From the NCBI GenBank assembly GCA_964515195.1, contig CAZETK010000074.1:1-11824 (forward strand): a stretch of 11,824 nt of DNA, in the 5' to 3' direction. A program made the position numbers and the translations under genes. The DNA is from Ga0074139 sp964515195 (lineage in GTDB: Bacteria; Bdellovibrionota; Bdellovibrionia; Bdellovibrionales; Bdellovibrionaceae). A model generated the notes under the pieces. It was not told where the DNA came from and searched no databases. It saw only the letters and a list, made by a program, of their open reading frames with translations. Positions 6,979-11,824 of the stretch are shown here, piece by piece (within the stretch, counting starts at the first letter, position 1; each line of letters starts with the position of its first letter).

Positions 6979-8352
6979 ATGAAAATTGAATTTCTTGGCG
7001 CCGCCGGAACTGTGACAGGCTCTCGTTATTTACTGACTACGGGCTCAAAACGAATTCTTATCGATGCAGGACTTTTTCAGGGATTTAAAAACCTTCGCCT
7101 TAAAAACTGGGGTGAGTTTCCTGTAGACCCTACGAGTATCGATGCTGTTTTTTTAACCCATGCCCACTTAGATCATAGCGGATATCTGCCTCGCTTGATC
7201 CGAGAAGGTTATCGGGGTCCCGTTTACGCCACTGAACCCACCTTGGATCTCTGTAAAATTCTTTTACCCGACTCTGGTTATTTACAGGAAGAGGAAGCTC
7301 GCTTCGCTAATAAAAAAGGGTTTTCAAAACACAATCCTGCGTTGCCGCTTTATACCTATCAGGATGCTCAGGATAGTTTGCGACACTTCCAACCTGTCGC
7401 CTGGGAAAAAGTCTACGAACTTCCCGGAAATGGAAGCCATCTGACTTTTCAATTTTTTCCAGCCGGTCATCTGTTGGGGGCCGCCAGTATTTTGATCCAG
7501 GCCGAAGGTCAATCCATTGCCTTTTCGGGAGATCTGGGCCGTTACACCGACCCTCTTATTCGAGCACCCGCTTTTACTCTTGGCGCAGATAATCTTGTGG
7601 TAGAATCCACCTATGGTGATCGCAATCATCCTCATATTGACCCTGAAGATCAACTGAAGGAAATCATTCAGCGAACATATGATCGCAACGGGATTCTTTT
7701 GATACCTTCTTTTGCTATTGGCCGGGCACAACTGCTTTTATTCTATCTATTCCGATTACGACAAAAAAAGCAAATTCCTCGGGATCTGCCGATTTACCTG
7801 AACAGTCCAATGGCTCAACAGGCGAATCGCGCCTTTATCGCTCATGCTGATGAGCTGCGAATTGATCTGGCTGAGTTTGGTCAGGATATGGCACATGCTT
7901 TGAGGGTTGTCAGCTCTGCGGAAGAGTCAATTGCTCTCAATGAAAAGACCGATCCTGCCATCATTATTGCTGCTAGTGGGATGGCCACTGGGGGGCGCGT
8001 ATTGCATCACTTAAAAAATGTGGCGCCTAACCCTAATAATACTATTCTTTTTGTAGGCTTTCAGGCTGGAGGAACCCGTGGCGATTTAATGGTTCGAGGT
8101 GCCACCGAAATTAAAATTCACGGCCAATACTGGCCAGTTAAAGCCGAGATCATCAATATGGAAACTCTTTCGGCCCATGCCGACGCCACTGAGTTGTTGA
8201 ACTGGGTCACAAACCTAGAGAGACAACCCAAGCAGATCTTCATCACTCATGGCGAGCCCGAAGCTGCGGATGCTTTCCGCCGCAAACTCGATGAGAAATT
8301 GGGCCTACAGGCCACTGTTCCTGAACACGGCCAGAGTTTTGATTTGGTTTAG
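6979..8352 (+). CDS. Beta-CASP metallo-beta-lactamase-fold ribonuclease
   Basis: This 457-residue cytoplasmic enzyme has all metal-binding and beta-CASP motifs: HAHLDH (61-66, motif 2), H164 (PAGHLLGA, motif 3), D185 (FSGDLGR, motif 4), E209-S210 before TYGDR (motif A), H400 (SAHADA, motif B) and H424 (FITHGEP, motif C). The segment AASGMATGGRVLHHL (331-345) is the conserved glycine-rich loop of this family. Such proteins bind two zinc ions and cleave RNA; relatives are bacterial YSH1/CPSF73-like RNases and, more distantly, RNase J. It is shorter than RNase J and lacks its C-terminal extension. No Shine-Dalgarno motif precedes the ATG at 6979, so it may be leaderless or weakly translated. It is divergent from the efflux operon and converges on tRNA-Val 21 bp downstream. 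RNA substrate unknown. Confidence 0.95.
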   Translation: MKIEFLGAAGTVTGSRYLLTTGSKRILIDAGLFQGFKNLRLKNWGEFPVDPTSIDAVFLTHAHLDHSGYLPRLIREGYRGPVYATEPTLDLCKILLPDSGYLQEEEARFANKKGFSKHNPALPLYTYQDAQDSLRHFQPVAWEKVYELPGNGSHLTFQFFPAGHLLGAASILIQAEGQSIAFSGDLGRYTDPLIRAPAFTLGADNLVVESTYGDRNHPHIDPEDQLKEIIQRTYDRNGILLIPSFAIGRAQLLLFYLFRLRQKKQIPRDLPIYLNSPMAQQANRAFIAHADELRIDLAEFGQDMAHALRVVSSAEESIALNEKTDPAIIIAASGMATGGRVLHHLKNVAPNPNNTILFVGFQAGGTRGDLMVRGATEIKIHGQYWPVKAEIINMETLSAHADATELLNWVTNLERQPKQIFITHGEPEAADAFRRKLDEKLGLQATVPEHGQSFDLV

Positions 8353-8373
8353 AAGGAATTAGCAGGTAAAATT

Positions 8374-8449
8374 TGGTCGACCCTAGTGGACTCGAACCAC
8401 TGACCTCTCCCATGTCAAGGGAACGCGCTACCAACTACGCCAAGGGTCG
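8374..8449 (-). tRNA. tRNA-Val (anticodon GAC), CCA encoded
   Basis: The minus strand folds into a standard 76-nt cloverleaf. The acceptor stem is CGACCCT/AGGGTCG, the D-stem GCGT/GCGC around AGTTGGTA, the anticodon stem TTCCC/GGGAG with loop TTGACAT (anticodon GAC, complement of 8414-8416), the variable loop AGGTC, and the T-stem AGTGG/CCACT with loop TTCGAGT. The discriminator is A and the 3' CCA is genomically encoded. It decodes GUC (and GUU by wobble). It stands alone and its 3' end is 21 bp from the stop codon of the convergent RNase gene. No clear sigma-70 promoter could be assigned. Confidence 0.97.
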
Positions 8450-8494
8450 ATCTTGAATAGCTTAATGTTTTAAGATACTAGAACAGGAATGAGC

Positions 8495-8521
8495 AAGTGG
8501 TTTTTTAACTAGAAACCACTT
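8495..8521. repeat. Perfect 9-bp inverted repeat upstream of tRNA-Val
   Basis: AAGTGGTTT (8495-8503) and AAACCACTT (8513-8521) are exact reverse complements around a 9-nt loop, 46 bp upstream of the tRNA 5' end. No T-run follows on either strand, so it is not a classical intrinsic terminator. The rest of the 282-bp gap 8450-8731 shows no credible gene or promoter to me. Confidence 0.5.
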
Positions 8522-8731
8522 CCTTTGTGAAATAGTCCCATAACTCTGCCTATTAATGGCAACTTTCGCGAAATTCCTGAATCTGGGGGCTTGAGTCCAT
8601 TCTTTCTGCTAGGAAAAAGCTATAATTGGGATCGACATTGTAGCCTAGAATTCGACCGAGTTTGTCATAAAAGGCTTACCAGCTGTCTGGTTTCAGAGAA
8701 TAGGGACAAAGAAAACATTTTTCACACCAGA

Positions 8732-10729
8732 TCACCATATATAGCTAAGCCGAGTCTGAACACGCTTTTCTTTTGTAACTCGTTTGAAGCCTGGCGAAAT
8801 TGAGCCGTCTCTTTTAACTTCAATATAGGCTAGCTCTACGGCCCAAGATTTTCCCAAGGCCTTTCGAATGAAAAGTGTGGCTTCTTGAACTCCATCTTCC
8901 TGGCGAAACTGAGTGGTTTTATGATCATCATAACGATGGGCAAAACCGGATCCTTGAACACGGCTGTCGCGATATTTCACGCCCGCGGTCCAGCCTTTAT
9001 ATCCTACTTGTGCCCGAAGTTGGCGACTCCACCCGGTTCCGTAATAGTAGCCGCGCTTTTTCATCACGGAAAGTAATCCATCACGATTGCCACGAGTCGC
9101 TTCGAATTGCTCTAAAGCATAGGACGAGACCATGACATAATCGCCATGTACCTTCATTTCCAACTCAAACCGCAACCCGTGGTAATACCCCACCGCTCGC
9201 ACGGTTGTGCCTAGAATATGGCCGCGGGCCCAAAAATCCTTCCCGGGCGACTGAGACTCTTCGAAAGACAATAGACCTGCACGCTTTTGATCCCATTCAA
9301 AACCACTGCTAAGTCCAATCAAAAATTCGTAGCCGTTTAAATTACTGCCTTCACCTTGGATATTCTTGTTGTAGTAAGCGGCAAGAACAGCTTGCGCAAC
9401 AAGTTTAAAATCCTCTGTTCCGAAAGGCCCACGAGTGGTTTCCAGTTCCATTTCGGCAATTGGGGTTTCTAAAACCAATCTTATGTCTTCTCCAGGTTTA
9501 CCATAACCGGGAATATTGACCACCTCACCTTTGAAGCTCAGACCAAAAGCTTTGGATTTGGATTCCTTATCAAAAGTCTGCACACCGCCAACAACCGACA
9601 GTTCAAACTTTGACCACTGAGTGGTGTCTAAATCCCCAACCCTGACACGCCGGGATTCATAACCCATCCAGCTGTTCCACTTATCATTGACAACACCCAT
9701 TGGATTTAAGGCCCCTGCCATTATACGGGAAGGAAAGCTACTAGATTTGTTTTGTAGAGCGCGCGCCATTTGATAGAAAACCTCTCCAATGACGGCTCCG
9801 GTCCAGCTGGTAAAAATCATGTCATTGATGCTCATAATTTCTTTGTATTCGAGAACATACTCCCATGCGGCGGATGCCGCGACAGTGACTAATGTAGACT
9901 CGATAAAGTTAAGACCATTATTGCGAGCAGCCCCAAAATAGAGCCAGCCTGCAAAGGCGTGCCCCACATTGGCCCCCGTGTTGTTATCATCTTCTTTCGC
10001 GGCTTCACCACGAATCTTTTTCCCGAAAGTACTCCAGAACGAAGTGTAATCATGATCTTCTTTCATGGAAGCGATATTGCGATAATAGATAAAAAGTCCA
10101 AACCCCAAAAGACTGGTCACCTGCACAGCTGTTCGCAAATATTGACGATGACGAGGGCTTTCAGATGCAAAACTTTCGTAAGCCTCTCTCCAAGTCATCG
10201 GAGAGTAGGTCAAAGTATCCACCAATTCGCCTTTTGAGTTGAGAGCCACGGTTTTAGACTCTGGAAGCGCGGACTCCAATATCTGCGCTTTAAATAGAAA
10301 TCGGTAAGTTCTGTACGCAGCCCATCCTTCACTGAATTTTTCAATCTTTTGCAATAGCTCTTCCGGTTTTTCGGCCGTAATTTTAAAACGAGTGGACTCA
10401 AAATCGGTGTCATCATCACGCTGCCATTGAGTGGTCACAATTTCAGCGGATATTTCACTGTATCGATAAATACGAAGATGGGTGTGGTAGCGCCCAGAGC
10501 TGCGTAAGGACTTCAATCGGCTGTCAACCACTGTGCCCTGCGGAGTTATAAAACAACTTACATTTTCCCGGCGTACGGATTGAATGGACTCAAATGCTTT
10601 TTCACAGACCCTCTTAGCCCAGGTATCGCCCTGTCCCTGATAATCTTGAACAGAAACTAAAGTGTCCGCAGAAGCGGACGTTGTTACAAAAGAAGTCACC
10701 AAAAGGAGAAAGAATATGAATTTCTGCAT
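8732..10729 (-). CDS. Secreted DUF3943-type protein, probable outer-membrane beta-barrel
   Basis: This 665-residue exported protein starts, in my choice, at the ATG at 10729, giving a clean signal peptide (MQKFIFFLLLVTSFVTTSASA, cut before DTLV); an in-frame TTG at 10747 would add six residues. After a soluble N-terminal domain (about 22-190) comes a hydrophobic stretch near 200-216 and then a DUF3943-like region (about 248-322) with NTGANVGHAFAGWLYFGAA, SAAWEYVLEY and INDMIFTSWTGAVIGE. DUF3943 proteins are uncharacterised membrane proteins of Gram-negative bacteria. The last 300 residues alternate polar and aromatic strands and end in RLSYIW, with a terminal aromatic as in BAM-inserted barrels. 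The gene begins 31 nt after lipB on the same strand and is probably cotranscribed, possibly with its own promoter. Its function is unknown. Confidence 0.85.
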   Translation of the reverse strand: MQKFIFFLLLVTSFVTTSASADTLVSVQDYQGQGDTWAKRVCEKAFESIQSVRRENVSCFITPQGTVVDSRLKSLRSSGRYHTHLRIYRYSEISAEIVTTQWQRDDDTDFESTRFKITAEKPEELLQKIEKFSEGWAAYRTYRFLFKAQILESALPESKTVALNSKGELVDTLTYSPMTWREAYESFASESPRHRQYLRTAVQVTSLLGFGLFIYYRNIASMKEDHDYTSFWSTFGKKIRGEAAKEDDNNTGANVGHAFAGWLYFGAARNNGLNFIESTLVTVAASAAWEYVLEYKEIMSINDMIFTSWTGAVIGEVFYQMARALQNKSSSFPSRIMAGALNPMGVVNDKWNSWMGYESRRVRVGDLDTTQWSKFELSVVGGVQTFDKESKSKAFGLSFKGEVVNIPGYGKPGEDIRLVLETPIAEMELETTRGPFGTEDFKLVAQAVLAAYYNKNIQGEGSNLNGYEFLIGLSSGFEWDQKRAGLLSFEESQSPGKDFWARGHILGTTVRAVGYYHGLRFELEMKVHGDYVMVSSYALEQFEATRGNRDGLLSVMKKRGYYYGTGWSRQLRAQVGYKGWTAGVKYRDSRVQGSGFAHRYDDHKTTQFRQEDGVQEATLFIRKALGKSWAVELAYIEVKRDGSISPGFKRVTKEKRVQTRLSYIW

Positions 10730-10760
10730 TCTTTCATACTTATTCAAATTAAAGGCTAGC

Positions 10761-11420
10761 TCAAATGTATGGAGATTTGAAAAGAGGTTCAGTAACTGTC
10801 AAATTCTTGCTCAACAAGCAAAAATGCGCACACCACCTCGTGAAAAATAATTGTAAATCTAAGGAGTTTTCACAGTAGTGACTGGCCTTATCATAGTGGA
10901 CTTGCGAAAGTCCGCAGGATATCACACCCTTGAAAAGCTGAAGGTCATTATCTATATTCAGCGCTAATCCATGCTGGGAAATCCCATTTTTCACCTGGAC
11001 TCCACAAAATCCAATTTTCCCCCGTGCTGTCCAAAGCCCTACGGGACTCCAGTTAAGGTGGGCGGGAACCCCTAATTCTTGCAGAGCCACTTCGGAAGAT
11101 CGTAGCAGAATCTCAACAAAACGCTTCACCCCCCAACCCTTCGATCGCAGATTTAATATGGGATAAATAAGAAGTTGTCCCGGAGAATGAAGCGTAGTTT
11201 CACCCCCGCGACGAGTTCGGACTGATGGCCACTGCGAGTTCAGGACTGCCGATTCTTTTCCGCGCAACCCATGGGTTACAATCAAATCAACAGTGCCGCC
11301 AAGGATCAGTCCAGGGTGACCTTGTTGGACTTTTTCCCAAGCCAAGGCCTGCAACTCGTCCGCATTCTGATAATCAATGTGCCCCCAATACAGAGGCTCA
11401 ATACAATTGAACTCGGTCAT
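10761..11420 (-). CDS. lipB: Octanoyl-[acyl-carrier-protein]:protein N-octanoyltransferase LipB
   Basis: This enzyme transfers the octanoyl group from acyl carrier protein to lipoyl domains (pyruvate and 2-oxoglutarate dehydrogenases, glycine-cleavage H protein); LipA then adds sulfur to finish lipoate. The 219-residue protein shows the family blocks in order: RGGETTLHSPGQLLIYPILN (71-90), VGLWTARGKIGFCGVQVK (127-144), QHGLALNIDNDL (149-160) and SCGL (168-171). The predicted catalytic lysine is K135 and the acyl-thioester cysteine C169, as known for the family. Two usual positions differ: S79 replaces G in HGPGQ and S168 replaces P in PCG. The ATG at 11420 gives the normal family length and has AAGGA just 2 nt upstream; an ATG at 11468 would extend it deep into the preceding gene. 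It overlaps that gene by 23 bp. No lipA is in the window. Confidence 0.93.
   Translation of the reverse strand: MTEFNCIEPLYWGHIDYQNADELQALAWEKVQQGHPGLILGGTVDLIVTHGLRGKESAVLNSQWPSVRTRRGGETTLHSPGQLLIYPILNLRSKGWGVKRFVEILLRSSEVALQELGVPAHLNWSPVGLWTARGKIGFCGVQVKNGISQHGLALNIDNDLQLFKGVISCGLSQVHYDKASHYCENSLDLQLFFTRWCAHFCLLSKNLTVTEPLFKSPYI
10775..10802 (-). promoter_or_regulatory. Possible sigma-70 promoter for the DUF3943 gene, inside the 3' end of lipB
   Basis: On the minus strand a perfect TTGACA (10802-10797) is followed after 16 nt by TCAAAT (10780-10775), which matches four of six positions of TATAAT. Transcription would start about 40 nt before the ATG at 10729. The -10 is weak and the site lies in coding DNA, so this is a low-confidence suggestion. 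Confidence 0.25.
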
Positions 11421-11824
11421 TTTCCTTAAACCCGCCGCCCGAGTGAATAATGGCAACAGCGCCATCATGACCGAAGTAGCTGACTACTTCCAGGGTACCC
11501 TTTACCGCACCGGGAGCTTTGCCAATGGCAGTTCCCATTTCAGGATCGTAAATTTCAGGGCCTTCATCAAACACTCGAAGCAAGTCTCCAACTTGAACGC
11601 CGCTAAGACTTCCTACGTTCAGATAAATTTTTTGACCTTGGATAGCGGCGATCCGGCCCTCCCAATTCATTCTTCCTAAGACATTTTGAATCTGTGGGAT
11701 ATACTCTAGAAAACCTTCAACAATAATTTTTTCCATCATATCGGGGCTGACAGTGACAGTCTCGCCAGTTTCACGTTCGCCGATCCGGCGGCCCTCAATC
11801 GTGTAGGTAACAGTTTTATCTGTA
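11398..11824 (-). CDS. FlgT C-terminal-domain-like protein, partial (5' end outside window)
   Basis: The reading frame is open from the window edge to its TAA/TAG-class stop at 11398, giving the last 141 residues of a longer protein; the internal ATG at 11739 is unlikely to be the true start because coding continues upstream (GRRIGERETGETVTVS). The C-terminal 85 residues look like a FlgT C-terminal-type domain: GRIAAIQGQKIYLNVGSLSG, then VQVGDLLRVF, IYDPEMGTAIG and a final GGGFKENDRVQLY. These beta-rich SH3-like domains occur in periplasmic or outer-membrane-associated proteins, of which FlgT, a flagellar H-ring protein of Vibrio, is the best known. Nothing else flagellar is present, so the domain similarity should not be read as a flagellar role. 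It overlaps lipB by 23 bp and heads the same transcription unit. Confidence 0.75.
   Translation of the reverse strand, partial: TDKTVTYTIEGRRIGERETGETVTVSPDMMEKIIVEGFLEYIPQIQNVLGRMNWEGRIAAIQGQKIYLNVGSLSGVQVGDLLRVFDEGPEIYDPEMGTAIGKAPGAVKGTLEVVSYFGHDGAVAIIHSGGGFKENDRVQLY

Noticed and set aside
8243..8434. Minus-strand ORF of 63 codons containing GEVSGSSPLGSTK.
   Set aside because: It reads through the tRNA-Val; peptides of this type are a familiar mistranslation of tRNA T-arms.
8591..8803. Plus-strand ORF of 70 codons in the gap next to the DUF3943 gene.
   Set aside because: It overlaps the 3' end of the well-supported minus-strand gene, has no ribosome site and no recognisable composition or motif.

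Overview
The window looks like an ordinary chromosomal segment of a Gram-negative bacterium. The evidence is a TolC-type outer-membrane channel, an inner-membrane adaptor and MacB pump, an outer-membrane beta-barrel candidate, and several proteins with Sec-type signal peptides. The moderate GC content and the mix of families would suit a Bdellovibrio-like predator or relative. That placement is an impression only: no marker here fixes the taxon.

Layout, left to right. (1) 64-966 (-) is a complete tyrosine recombinase. It is divergent from 1140-1697 (+), a small DNA-binding protein whose N-terminal half resembles a HicB antitoxin fold and whose C-terminal half is an excisionase/MerR-type helix-turn-helix. 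A perfect 8+8 bp dyad (1001-1022) lies between them. (2) 1734-2549 (-) is an unrecognised secreted, histidine-rich protein, convergent with the HTH gene across a short AT-rich hairpin. (3) 6880-2661 (-) is a tight three-gene operon, tolC-like -> adaptor -> macB-like. The first two genes overlap and the last two are 7 nt apart, with a ribosome-binding site built into the adaptor stop codon. Together they would form a tripartite export pump, but the adaptor lacks the alpha-helical hairpin of classical MacA. (4) 6979-8352 (+) is a beta-CASP metallo-beta-lactamase-fold RNase with all motifs intact. It converges on a tRNA-Val(GAC) at 8374-8449 (-). (5) 8450-8731 has no convincing gene but holds a perfect 9-bp inverted repeat just upstream of the tRNA. 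(6) 11824-8732 (-) is a probable transcription unit: a truncated FlgT-C-like gene, then lipB (octanoyltransferase, overlapping it by 23 bp), then a secreted DUF3943-type beta-barrel protein.

I did not find a clear-cut new defence or mobile system. The strongest leads are the hairpin-less adaptor, the orphan HicB-like/HTH fusion beside a recombinase, and the unclassified secreted histidine-rich protein. No CRISPR array, insertion sequence or attachment-site duplication was seen.
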